Shown here: positions 45,624 through 54,261 of the stretch, one piece after another | Position numbering within the stretch: position 1 is the stretch's first letter | Layout: the number at the start of each line of letters is the position of its first letter | Origin: JALNYB01 sp963676235 | GTDB lineage: Archaea > Thermoplasmatota > Thermoplasmata > Methanomassiliicoccales > Methanomethylophilaceae | Assembly: GCA_963676235.1 (NCBI GenBank) | Contig: OY781044.1 | Span: 1,054,001-1,118,000, forward strand | Length of the DNA: 64,000 nt | Direction: 5' to 3' | Notes under the pieces: model-generated | Databases searched by the model: none | Told to the model about the DNA's origin: nothing | Seen by the model: the letters and a program-made list of their open reading frames with translations, nothing else | Made by a program: the position numbers and the translations under genes

Positions 45624-48053
45624 TTAGTTTCTGTGAAGGAATTTAGGTCCTTTCCAACTCCAATCTCCCATGAGGTGCATGAGTGCTGGAACCACATATG
45701 TTACAACGATCAGAGAATCGATCAAGATCGCTATACCCAATGCGAATCCGAATTCTTGAAGCAGTGCTGAGTGCGATACAAGCAATGTGAGGAATGTACC
45801 TCCCATAATCATACCGCAGAGAGTAATTATGCCACCAGACATTTCGACCGCGTTTATGATAGCCTCGTCATTCGACAGACCCTTTTTCTTTCCTTCTCTA
45901 ATACGCGTGGTCATCAAGATATCATAATCCATTCCGAGACCTAGACATACTACGAATAACACAATAGGTATGATCCATGTTATGGGTGTTCCCATAACAT
46001 CGGTGAACAATAGTGTTGTCAGGGCAATGGTCCAAGATATGCTCATCATAATCGTGAACAACGAACGTATAGGTGAAAGATATGAACCGAGTACGAAGAA
46101 CAGCAGGACAAAGATCAATATTATTACACCGATCTCAATCCATTTGAATTGATCGTTGACGATGTTGGATATATCCAATGTTTCAGCAGGGGTGCCTGTT
46201 ACCCAGGTATCTACTATCTCTGCATCATATGTTGTCTTGTATTCTGTGAGGTCTCCTCTGATGCTGTCGATCGTATCCATTGATAGTTGGGACAAAGGTT
46301 CATCTTTTTGAATGACCATGAGGTCAATGTACATTCCATTGAATGATACTAATCCAGCACCAATGTTCACAACATAATCTATGTACGGTGATGTGATCGA
46401 AGGGTCTGCATCATATCCGAATACATCAAAGACAGATTTTATTGCAGGTTGTATCATTTCAGGTAACATTGCAAAAGCGAATCTATTTACTTCTTCTGTT
46501 GTAGGTGTTTTTCCCTGTGATACCAGATAATCGTATGCTGCATCGTATATAGATACCCATTCAGTTGGACCAAGAACAGTATCAACATTTTCATTATCAG
46601 CAGTCAACCCACCGCATATCGTGTTCGACATTGCTAGTAGTGTTGGGGCCGCCGCTGTCCATGTTAGAGTTTTATCCGTATTGTTTACAGTTGCGATGGA
46701 TTCGTCGAGTTCGATTACCGCATAGGTGGGCATGAGATATCCGCCGTATGCATTATCTACAATGGTATGAACGCCCTGTGTAGATTCTGAATCCGGCATG
46801 ACACTTATCATATCATATGATGTTTCTGATGTCAATGTGACGTAGGTCAAAGGAACCGATATCAAGATGAATATCAAAACTATGACCTTTGCGTGTTTGA
46901 TGGATGTTTGAGCAACTCTTTTGAAGTATCCTCTGCTCATCATTGTGAGTTTGCCGAATATGCCGTTACGCATGTGGCTACCACTTTCGTAATCTTCGAT
47001 CTTTCTTGGCCAGAATATCTTATCGCCCACTACGGCGATCAATGCTGGAACAAAGGTCAATGCTGCAAGCATTGCCATAATGATTCCGATCGCAAGGATG
47101 ATACCCATTGTAGATACCAGTGAGAATGAACAGCACGACAGTACTGCGAATCCAATGACCACAGCAAGTCCAGATGTTGCGACAGATTCTCCTGCCCAGT
47201 TCACAGCTTCTTTGAGGGCTGCGTCTTTTTCAACTCCTTTTTTGCGTTCTTCTCTATATCTCGATATTATGAATATAGAGTAATCACATCCGGCACCCAA
47301 CATCGATACCAATACTATGATCGTTGTAATGTAGAAGATATCTAGCACTCCTCCTATACAGAATACGAGTGCCAATACGAGACCGTATGCCATACCTACT
47401 ATTGTAGGAGGTACTATGGCTGTGACTATCGCACTGAAGAACAATCCGATAAGTATAAGGATCAACAGAATAGAGAACGGATCGATTTTGCTTATATCGT
47501 CTGTCGAGCTGATCTTCGTATCATATGTAAGTGCGCCCATTCCCGTAACGTAAGTTGTGAGTGTGCACCCAGTATCTTCTTTTGTCTCAGATACGATGTT
47601 TCTGATGTCGGGTGTGCAGTCGACATTGTTAATGGAGGTGTCGTTCAATTCAATACTGATCAAAAGCACTCCACTCTTGGATGAATCTCCGTTCTTGTTG
47701 TATGATCCCATATCAAGAACAGTTGTCGCACTCTTTCCATAGAATGCATCCAGATGTGATTGTAATCCATCAGTCGGATTTAGAAGAGTATCAGAGATCT
47801 CTGCTTTTTCTTCTGCAGTATTATACGTTACTGCAACGATTATTCCTGCTGTAGAACCAGAATAGAACTGGTCTGCAATGATCTCACTGCCCGTATTTGA
47901 TTCAGAGTCGTTTCCTGACATGTTGGTCATGTCATAGTCTAAAACATTGCCATAATTCATGGCGACGGGTAATGCGACCAGTAATGCAACAATCCAAATG
48001 GCCAAAATGGTCTTCGGATGTTTTTCAATGACATTTGCTAGTTTGTCGAACAT
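45624..48053 (-). CDS. RND-superfamily (MMPL-type) transporter
   Basis: An 809-residue efflux-type protein with two similar halves, each with one helix, a large extracellular loop and five more helices. The MMPL/HpnN motifs are present: GAGCDYSIFIISRYREE in half 1 and GLGMDYDILMTTRIREG in half 2, with the proton-relay Asp-Tyr. Relatives export lipids or hydrophobic compounds. ATG 48053 is chosen for GGAG 6 nt upstream; an in-frame start at 48080 has no ribosome site. A TetR regulator is encoded divergently next door, with palindromes in the shared promoter, so drug- or lipid-inducible export is likely. Confidence 0.85.
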   Translation of the reverse strand: MFDKLANVIEKHPKTILAIWIVALLVALPVAMNYGNVLDYDMTNMSGNDSESNTGSEIIADQFYSGSTAGIIVAVTYNTAEEKAEISDTLLNPTDGLQSHLDAFYGKSATTVLDMGSYNKNGDSSKSGVLLISIELNDTSINNVDCTPDIRNIVSETKEDTGCTLTTYVTGMGALTYDTKISSTDDISKIDPFSILLILILIGLFFSAIVTAIVPPTIVGMAYGLVLALVFCIGGVLDIFYITTIIVLVSMLGAGCDYSIFIISRYREERKKGVEKDAALKEAVNWAGESVATSGLAVVIGFAVLSCCSFSLVSTMGIILAIGIIMAMLAALTFVPALIAVVGDKIFWPRKIEDYESGSHMRNGIFGKLTMMSRGYFKRVAQTSIKHAKVIVLIFILISVPLTYVTLTSETSYDMISVMPDSESTQGVHTIVDNAYGGYLMPTYAVIELDESIATVNNTDKTLTWTAAAPTLLAMSNTICGGLTADNENVDTVLGPTEWVSIYDAAYDYLVSQGKTPTTEEVNRFAFAMLPEMIQPAIKSVFDVFGYDADPSITSPYIDYVVNIGAGLVSFNGMYIDLMVIQKDEPLSQLSMDTIDSIRGDLTEYKTTYDAEIVDTWVTGTPAETLDISNIVNDQFKWIEIGVIILIFVLLFFVLGSYLSPIRSLFTIMMSISWTIALTTLLFTDVMGTPITWIIPIVLFVVCLGLGMDYDILMTTRIREGKKKGLSNDEAIINAVEMSGGIITLCGMIMGGTFLTLLVSHSALLQEFGFALGIAILIDSLIVVTYVVPALMHLMGDWSWKGPKFLHRN

Positions 48054-48095
48054 TATTTCTCCAAGCGCAATTAGATACAACCTCAGATATAAATG

Positions 48096-48131
48096 TTTTG
48101 AACGCGCTCAAAAAAATATTCGATCTTCGAA
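48096..48131 (-). promoter_or_regulatory. Palindromes in the RND/TetR divergent promoter
   Basis: TTTTGA-N6-TCAAAA at 48096-48113 and TTCGA-TCT-TCGAA at 48119-48131 lie in the divergent space. A TATA-like element (ATTTATATC on the minus strand) sits about 40 nt before the RND start. Candidate TetR operators. Confidence 0.45.
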
Positions 48132-48308
48132 ATAAAATTCGATATTCATTCATATTCTCCAGCGATAATGATATAAATGTGATTATTAATTGGTACCATG
48201 TAGCAAAGTATGCATCATTATTTGAGCATGTTCAATCGATAATGATCAAGAATCTTTAATCAAATCTATAATTTGCTAGTAGAATCAAAAGAGAAGGTAA
48301 TTGAATCC

Positions 48309-48974
48309 ATGGAGCATATCTACAAGAACGTAGAGAAAAAACGTGAATCTTCAAAAAAGAAGATATTAGATGTTGCAATGGACCTTTTCTATGAAGTAGG
48401 TTATGAAAAAACCACAACACGTCTGATTGTTCAGCGTGCAGGTATTCGTAATGGTAGCCTTTATTACATGTTTGCCAATAAAGAAGAGATTTTCAAAGAG
48501 ATTATGCTCAACGCATTCAAAGATGCGTTGGTCGAATCCGAATCCCTTTTTGATTCGGATACGGATTTTATCACGGAATTGACATTTCCAATTGCTTTGG
48601 AATTGTATACGGCTAGCAAATCAAAGAGGATAGCAGAACTTCTCTATCAGGCACATAGTTCGTGGTCCGTACTTGACAGTTTCGTAGGAATCATATGTAA
48701 TTGGGTTGTTGCGCATTCTTCTGTTTCCAGTCATATGATAGAAGCTAAGGAGACACACGCAAATATCCTTGCAGTTATGGGCGTAGTTGGCAATATTATC
48801 GGAGAGTTTGCAAATACAGACGATGAACTCGATTACAAGGTAGTTTTGAAGACCGTAATGGAAGTTTTCTGTATAGTTTTCAAATACCCGTTATTCAATA
48901 TGGACGAGGTCATAAACGAGATACGTGACAAGGTAGAATCTGGAAACATTGTGATATGTGGCCACAATTTCTGA
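48309..48974 (+). CDS. TetR-family regulator of the RND transporter
   Basis: A 221-residue TetR regulator. The HTH is KKKILDVAMDLFYEVGYEKTTTRLIVQRAGIRNGSLYYMFANKEEIFKEIM (about 17-65, read in parts), with the typical GSLYYMFANKE recognition segment. The C-terminal ligand domain is helical with several cysteines. ATG 48309 has AGAAGG upstream; an in-frame TTG at 48273 is less likely. It is divergent from the RND gene and ends one base before the convergent Ehr operon, so no terminator space exists there. Confidence 0.85.
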   Translation: MEHIYKNVEKKRESSKKKILDVAMDLFYEVGYEKTTTRLIVQRAGIRNGSLYYMFANKEEIFKEIMLNAFKDALVESESLFDSDTDFITELTFPIALELYTASKSKRIAELLYQAHSSWSVLDSFVGIICNWVVAHSSVSSHMIEAKETHANILAVMGVVGNIIGEFANTDDELDYKVVLKTVMEVFCIVFKYPLFNMDEVINEIRDKVESGNIVICGHNF

Positions 48975-49715
48975 TCATCTGTGGCGAAGGCCCAATGCAT
49001 CTATCATGGAGACGATTATTCTGTTGGGTGAAGGCGGGCATCCAACGATATATATGTCTACAGGCAAGGTGTCATTTATGCCTTCACCTACAATATCTCC
49101 TTTTATGAACAATCCTCCGGATATCGCACATGTTCCGCAGGCTATTATCAATTTATCATCAGGTGTTGCAGCATATGTTTTCTTCGATGCGACAAGCATA
49201 TTCTTTGTCATCGGTCCCGTAACCAATATAACATCTGCGTGTCTCGGAGATGGAACGATCTTCAGTCCGAAACGTTCCATGTCATAGTATTTGTTGTCCA
49301 TTGCAGTTATCTCGATCTCACATGCATTGCACGATCCAGTATCCAATTCTCTTATCGAGACCGATCTTTTCAGTATCTTTGTTTTTTCATTGGAAAGTTT
49401 GGGACTTATGAGTTCGGGATGTTTGGATACAGAAAAGATGAGATCATTTCTTTTCAATACGTAATTTGGAGCGGTGATCGGCGTTATATGTTTGCACAAA
49501 TCGTAGCAGTCGCGGCAGAAGATGCATTTTCCCAGGTCTATCGACCAGTCCTCATTTATGAAAATGGCATGTCCGGAGCAGACCGTCACGCACTTTCCGC
49601 ATTTATCACAGGTTTCATCTGCCATAGGCATCTTCAGGATACGTTCTGACATGATATCATATGATTCGCACGGTTTAGTGTCGGATATCAGATTATTTAT
49701 GCTTTTTTTGTACAT
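48975..49715 (-). CDS. Ehr complex small subunit: ferredoxin domain plus NuoB/HyfI-like domain
   Basis: A 246-residue fusion. Residues about 33-80 carry two [4Fe-4S] motifs of CxxCxxCxxxC type (CDKCGKCVTVC and CIFCRDCYDLC), equivalent to HyfH/NuoI. Residues about 115-246 are NuoB/HyfI-like with an intact proximal-cluster set: SCNACE, ACGTCAIS and GCPPSP. It would pass electrons along the hydrophilic arm. The start has an excellent ribosome site (AAGGAGGTG). It is the last gene of the operon, 12 nt after the large subunit. All Fe-S ligands are kept, although the large subunit has lost its Ni ligands. Confidence 0.85.
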   Translation of the reverse strand: MYKKSINNLISDTKPCESYDIMSERILKMPMADETCDKCGKCVTVCSGHAIFINEDWSIDLGKCIFCRDCYDLCKHITPITAPNYVLKRNDLIFSVSKHPELISPKLSNEKTKILKRSVSIRELDTGSCNACEIEITAMDNKYYDMERFGLKIVPSPRHADVILVTGPMTKNMLVASKKTYAATPDDKLIIACGTCAISGGLFIKGDIVGEGINDTLPVDIYIVGCPPSPNRIIVSMIDALGLRHR

Positions 49716-49727
49716 TTTGCACCTCCT

Positions 49728-51185
49728 TCAAAGATCATTTCCGCTGTAAGATAGATTGAAACTCTTGTTGATAAGAGGGAAATCCGGAACTATGTTTCCA
49801 GGCAAGGCACGTTCGAGGACCAACCAGTTGATGAAAGATGGGTCTCTGATCTTGTATCTCCATATATTTCCGTTCACTACGTTGACTGCATGCATGAGTT
49901 CGCCTCTTGGTGCTTCCACAAGGCCGAGATTGAATCCGTCCTGCATATTTACTTCAGTTCTAAGTTCTCCTTTTTCCATTCTGTCAAGACATTGATTGAT
50001 GAGACTCACAGACTCTACGATCTCGCCTGCTTTTACGGTGAGTCTTGATCTAACATCTCCTTTATCTGCGGTGTAAAGTCTCATTCCCAGTTTTTTATAT
50101 GCGTCATAGGGTCTTTCTTTCCTTATGTCTGTCTTTATTCCGCTGGCTCTTGCGATAGGTCCTAAAGCTCTTAGTTCCTCTGCGACTTCTTTTGTGACTA
50201 TACCAGTAGTTTCTGTACGGTCTGTGAAAAGTGTGGAGTTGTCAAGCATACGCATCAGGTCTTCAAGATCGAAATCTATTTTCAACATACGTTTTTCGAT
50301 GGCTTTCAAACTGTTATCAGAGATATCTCTGCGGACACCCCCTGGAACTATTGTTCCCATGAGGAATCTGTGTCCTCCTATCATTTCATTCAGTCTCAGA
50401 ATTTTTTCTCTGATGCCTGCACAAGTTGCTGCGGGCACCGCGAATCCAGTATCTTTGGCCATTCCGGAGATATCTCCAAAATGGCATTGTATTCTTTCTA
50501 ATTCTGAGAATATCACCCGTAACAACTGTGCGCGGTATGGGACCTCCATGTCCCCCTCTATGGCATGTGCGTAAGCTAATGAGTTGGCAACGGCCGTATC
50601 GCCCGAGACCCTTTCGATAATGCGGACGTTATCTTTGAGAACCGTTGTTTCCAGCAGTTTCTCTATACCACGATATGTGAATCCAAGATGTGCTGTGACC
50701 TTGATTATCGGCTCTCCTGCGACGGAGAATCTGAAATGTCCAGGTTCGATGATACCTGCATGCACAGGTCCGACAGGGACCTCGAATACCCCTTCTCCAA
50801 CGATATTGTTTCCCGGTATTGGAACTTCAGTCCTTTCTTTAGGAAGTTCATCTTTCTGCAACGGGTATCCATCGTTGTATTTCCACATGATCCTCTGTGG
50901 TCCGTAATCTGCGAATCCCTTAGGTCTTAGTCCGTTCATTTCCTGCATTTCGCGTTCGTACGGAAGTAGTGAAGGCATCCACGTGGACATCGAAGGATAT
51001 TCATCTGAATCCAGAGGTGTTGTTATATGAATGATATAATCGATTTTACGAAGTATTGTTTGAATGGAATGTGGCATCAATCCTTCTTCTGTGGCGTACA
51101 TACATACGACCCCGTATCCTTCGGAGAGCAATCCGTTGAGTTCGTTGGGAAGGTCTGACATCTGAATATCCACAGATTTGATCAT
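49728..51185 (-). CDS. Ehr complex large subunit (HyfG/NuoCD-like) lacking Ni-ligand cysteines
   Basis: A 485-residue protein. Residues 1-110 are NuoC/HyfG-N-like; the rest is the [NiFe]-hydrogenase/NuoD fold, with PVGPVHAGIIEPGHFRF, GFTYRGIEKLLE, RGELMHAV and a C-terminal DPSF region. At the L1 site, where hydrogenases have RxCGxC, it reads ERVSGDTAVANSLAY. At the L2 site, where they have DPCxxC, it reads DPSFINW. All four Ni-binding cysteines are therefore absent, so it cannot be a classical hydrogenase. This matches energy-converting-hydrogenase-related (Ehr) complexes of unknown reaction. It is distinct from the NuoD of Fpo complexes because it lies with HyfB/C/E/F-type partners. Confidence 0.85.
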   Translation of the reverse strand: MIKSVDIQMSDLPNELNGLLSEGYGVVCMYATEEGLMPHSIQTILRKIDYIIHITTPLDSDEYPSMSTWMPSLLPYEREMQEMNGLRPKGFADYGPQRIMWKYNDGYPLQKDELPKERTEVPIPGNNIVGEGVFEVPVGPVHAGIIEPGHFRFSVAGEPIIKVTAHLGFTYRGIEKLLETTVLKDNVRIIERVSGDTAVANSLAYAHAIEGDMEVPYRAQLLRVIFSELERIQCHFGDISGMAKDTGFAVPAATCAGIREKILRLNEMIGGHRFLMGTIVPGGVRRDISDNSLKAIEKRMLKIDFDLEDLMRMLDNSTLFTDRTETTGIVTKEVAEELRALGPIARASGIKTDIRKERPYDAYKKLGMRLYTADKGDVRSRLTVKAGEIVESVSLINQCLDRMEKGELRTEVNMQDGFNLGLVEAPRGELMHAVNVVNGNIWRYKIRDPSFINWLVLERALPGNIVPDFPLINKSFNLSYSGNDL

Positions 51186-52651
51186 AACATTCCTCCGAAT
51201 ATGTTGTCGATTATCATTTCGAATCCATTCATTATTTTGTCAGGCATGAATAGACCGAAGAATAATGTGATTCCTGCAAGGATGATAATTGGCAATGCAC
51301 GTACGATGCTTTTAGGATCATGAACGTCTTTTTCCGTGTCTCCACCGATCATAGGGAATATATGAAGTGCGAACCCTGCGAATACGATCAGAAGTAGTAT
51401 GACTATTATCGCAGTCATCCACCACATTCCTGCATCCATTGCGGAATAAAGTATTGCTATTTCTCCTATGAACACCGAAAACACGGGCATCCCTACTATG
51501 GCCATTGTTCCTACAATTAGCATTGTTGATGTGAAAGGCATTTTTTTCTTTAGTCCTTTTATAGAAGCCATTTCCTTGGTTCCGTATTGCTGTATTATAT
51601 TTCCTGCAACAAAGAATAGGATCGGTTTTGTCATTGAATGTGCAAAGACCATGAAGAGTGCGGCAAATATAGACATAGATGTTCCGAGTCCGAAACCTAT
51701 TGAGATTATACCCATATTCTCTATGCTGGAGTAAGCAAGCATACGTTTGATATCCTTCGATATAAGGATGAATGCTGCCGCGACAGCAAGTGAAAGGAAT
51801 CCGAAGATCAGCAATAGAGTGGTTGTGAATCCCGGAATCGTTATCTCGGAGATGAGTGTAAATCTTAATATGCTGTATAATGCACAATTAAGAAGTGTTG
51901 CAGAAAGCAGTGCGCTTATTGGAGTGGGTGCTTGGCTGTGTGCATCAGGAAGCCACGTGTGCATCGGTGCAAATCCTACTTTTGTGCCGAAACCCACGAT
52001 GATGAGAACCATTGCGGTCTTCATCAGAACAGGGTCGAGTTGAGAGGCTATAGACATGAGGACAGGCCAATTCAATGCCGAGCTTTCATCGATCACAAGG
52101 CCTACGGTAGAAGCGTAGATGATCGAGATGCCGATAAGCGCTAAGGTTATGCCTACCGAGCAGATGATAAGATATTTCCACGCTGCCTCTGTGGATTTTT
52201 CGTTATGATAGAATCCTACTAAAAATGTGGAAATAAGGGTGGTCGCTTCGATAATTATCCACAGCAATCCTAAGGAAGAAACGACGAAAACCGAGAGCAT
52301 TACTGCCACGAACAGGTTGAGAAAGACATAGTAATGTTTCTCGGATCTCAGAGTGAGGAGCTTTTCTTCCCTTTCTGTTCTAAGATATCCTTGCGAATAA
52401 AGTGATACCATCAATGCGACCACAGATGTGATCATCATGAACAATGCGGATAATCCGTCAACGTACCACGCACTGTATTCTGTTACAGTTCCATTAAGGA
52501 AGATAGGTAGGCATAAGGATAATACCGCAACTAGTCCCAATGCAGACCCAATGATGCTTATCCATGTTACGATCACTTCTCTTGGACTTATACCACAGAT
52601 CAACGCAGTCACGATCGGTATGAGAAGTACTAATTCTACGTTAAAGATCAT
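51182..52651 (-). CDS. Ehr complex proton-pump subunit (HyfF/NuoL-M-N-like)
   Basis: A 489-residue antiporter-like membrane subunit with about 14 helices. The conserved Glu of helix 5 is in LLWIIIEATTLIST, and the Lys of helix 7 in FGTKVGFAPMHTWLPDAHSQAP. The order (after HyfE, before the large subunit) and size match HyfF. It probably pumps protons or sodium driven by the hydrophilic arm's redox reaction. It overlaps both neighbours by 4 nt. Confidence 0.9.
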   Translation of the reverse strand: MIFNVELVLLIPIVTALICGISPREVIVTWISIIGSALGLVAVLSLCLPIFLNGTVTEYSAWYVDGLSALFMMITSVVALMVSLYSQGYLRTEREEKLLTLRSEKHYYVFLNLFVAVMLSVFVVSSLGLLWIIIEATTLISTFLVGFYHNEKSTEAAWKYLIICSVGITLALIGISIIYASTVGLVIDESSALNWPVLMSIASQLDPVLMKTAMVLIIVGFGTKVGFAPMHTWLPDAHSQAPTPISALLSATLLNCALYSILRFTLISEITIPGFTTTLLLIFGFLSLAVAAAFILISKDIKRMLAYSSIENMGIISIGFGLGTSMSIFAALFMVFAHSMTKPILFFVAGNIIQQYGTKEMASIKGLKKKMPFTSTMLIVGTMAIVGMPVFSVFIGEIAILYSAMDAGMWWMTAIIVILLLIVFAGFALHIFPMIGGDTEKDVHDPKSIVRALPIIILAGITLFFGLFMPDKIMNGFEMIIDNIFGGML

Positions 52652-53307
52652 TCTTTCAGCCTCCTCATGAATGAAGTATCTATGGAGTTGAATGTGCGGT
52701 TGATCCTATATGCGAATATACCGATGATAACCACTGCGATGATAACATCGAAGAACACTCCGAATTCAACTATCAAAGGCATACCGTACGATATGGTGAT
52801 CGCACCCAAGAACAAACCGTTTTCCATCAGCAATAATCCTATAGATTCTGTGAGTGCTTTTCTGCGGGTTATCATCATCAATAATCCGATGAATACGATC
52901 GAAAGTGAAATGGCAAGGCAGTTTCTTCCCATAGTTGAGAGTGCATCAAGCATAGGTTCTGTGATCAAATATGCAATAAGTACGAGTGCAGTAGATAGCA
53001 ATAGTGATCCTGGTATGCCAACGAGAGGTTCAATTTCCTTTTCCATGTTGATCTTATCCATCATATAGTTCAGGAATTTTGGTATTGTTATGACCTTCAG
53101 TATGAATGTCAGTGCACAGATAATGAAAATGTGATTATTCCCCGTGTAAACGGCAACGATGAATGCCAAGATGGCAAGCAGTAACGAATGTATAGAGAAT
53201 ATTTGCGACAGTCTCGTCATACGTGAACTTGCTATGGCCATGACCGAAAGCAACAACATCGAAACAGCGCAGATGTCAACAAGATTTTGGTATATCACTG
53301 GGTCCAT
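52648..53307 (-). CDS. Ehr complex membrane subunit (HyfE-like)
   Basis: A 219-residue protein with six or seven membrane helices. It fits HyfE by size, by position between HyfC- and HyfF-type genes, and by sequence features such as NHIFIICALTFILKVITIPKFL and ALTESIGLLLMENGLFLGAI, which echo NuoJ/K-like elements. It overlaps the next gene by 4 nt and starts 9 nt after the HyfC-like gene. No damage seen. Confidence 0.85.
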   Translation of the reverse strand: MDPVIYQNLVDICAVSMLLLSVMAIASSRMTRLSQIFSIHSLLLAILAFIVAVYTGNNHIFIICALTFILKVITIPKFLNYMMDKINMEKEIEPLVGIPGSLLLSTALVLIAYLITEPMLDALSTMGRNCLAISLSIVFIGLLMMITRRKALTESIGLLLMENGLFLGAITISYGMPLIVEFGVFFDVIIAVVIIGIFAYRINRTFNSIDTSFMRRLKE

Positions 53308-53316
53308 TCTTTTACC

Positions 53317-54261
53317 TCACAGTATGTATAGTGTCATAATGGCCAGAATGGCCAAGACGAACGATGCGGTTAACAGGTTCTGCATTTTGAATAATCTTAT
53401 TTTGGTTGAACTGCTCTCCGTTATCGCAAGTGCGAATGAGAATATGATCAGTTTGATGATAATAGTGATAAGACCGATAATAAGGTCTAAAGGTTCTGTT
53501 GTTTGAGATATACCCCATGGAAGGAATAATGTTCCGAGCATGGTGAACATTATCGTGAGTCTCATCATCGATGACAGTTCCATCAATGCAAGGCTTCTTC
53601 CGGAATATTCGAGAAGCATTCCTTCATGGATCATGGTCAGTTCGAGATGAGATGTTGGATTGTCGAAGGGCAGTCTTGCGTTCTCTGCTGTTAGTGTGAT
53701 CATGAATGATGCTGCGGCAAGTATAAGTGCAGGACAGAATGCGGCCAGACCCATATTGCATAGAAGGGCAGGTATGGCACTGATATCGGTTCCTCCGGTG
53801 CTGAGTACGCACATTGTCATAAGTGCTAGTAACAGTGCCGGTTCAATAAGGACAGACATCATCATCTCTCTGCTGCTGCCCATTCCTCCGAATGCAGAGC
53901 CTCCTTCGAGGCCTCCGAGCACCATCATGAATCTGTACAGCGTGAAGATGTAGACAAGTGTGATCAGATCGCCGTATGGTGCAATTATGTCGACGAACAT
54001 GAATGGGACCATCAATGCCAATAGTACCATCGATGCGAAACATACATACGGGATGAAACGGAACAACCAAGAAGTGTTTTGAGATACTACTTCGTCCTTG
54101 CGGAGAAGTTTCCAGATATCTGAATATGGCTGTAAGATTCCTGATCCTTTACGATGCTGCATCCACGCTTTGAATTTTCGAATGAGCCCTGTGATCATGG
54201 GTGATATGAAGATCAACACGAGCGCCTGTATCAGAGCAATGATGAACGACATTGTGATCAT
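53317..54261 (-). CDS. Ehr complex membrane subunit (HyfC/NuoH-like)
   Basis: A 314-residue NuoH-family subunit that connects the hydrophilic arm to the membrane arm. Typical elements are GLIRKFKAWMQHRKGSGILQPYSDIWKLLRK (about 25-55, read in parts), SDIWKLLRKDE, ENARLPFDNPTSHLELTMIHEGMLLEYSG and the glutamate-rich loop within it. Eight or nine helices are predicted. The start overlaps the HyfB-like gene by 4 nt. Confidence 0.9.
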   Translation of the reverse strand: MITMSFIIALIQALVLIFISPMITGLIRKFKAWMQHRKGSGILQPYSDIWKLLRKDEVVSQNTSWLFRFIPYVCFASMVLLALMVPFMFVDIIAPYGDLITLVYIFTLYRFMMVLGGLEGGSAFGGMGSSREMMMSVLIEPALLLALMTMCVLSTGGTDISAIPALLCNMGLAAFCPALILAAASFMITLTAENARLPFDNPTSHLELTMIHEGMLLEYSGRSLALMELSSMMRLTIMFTMLGTLFLPWGISQTTEPLDLIIGLITIIIKLIIFSFALAITESSSTKIRLFKMQNLLTASFVLAILAIMTLYIL

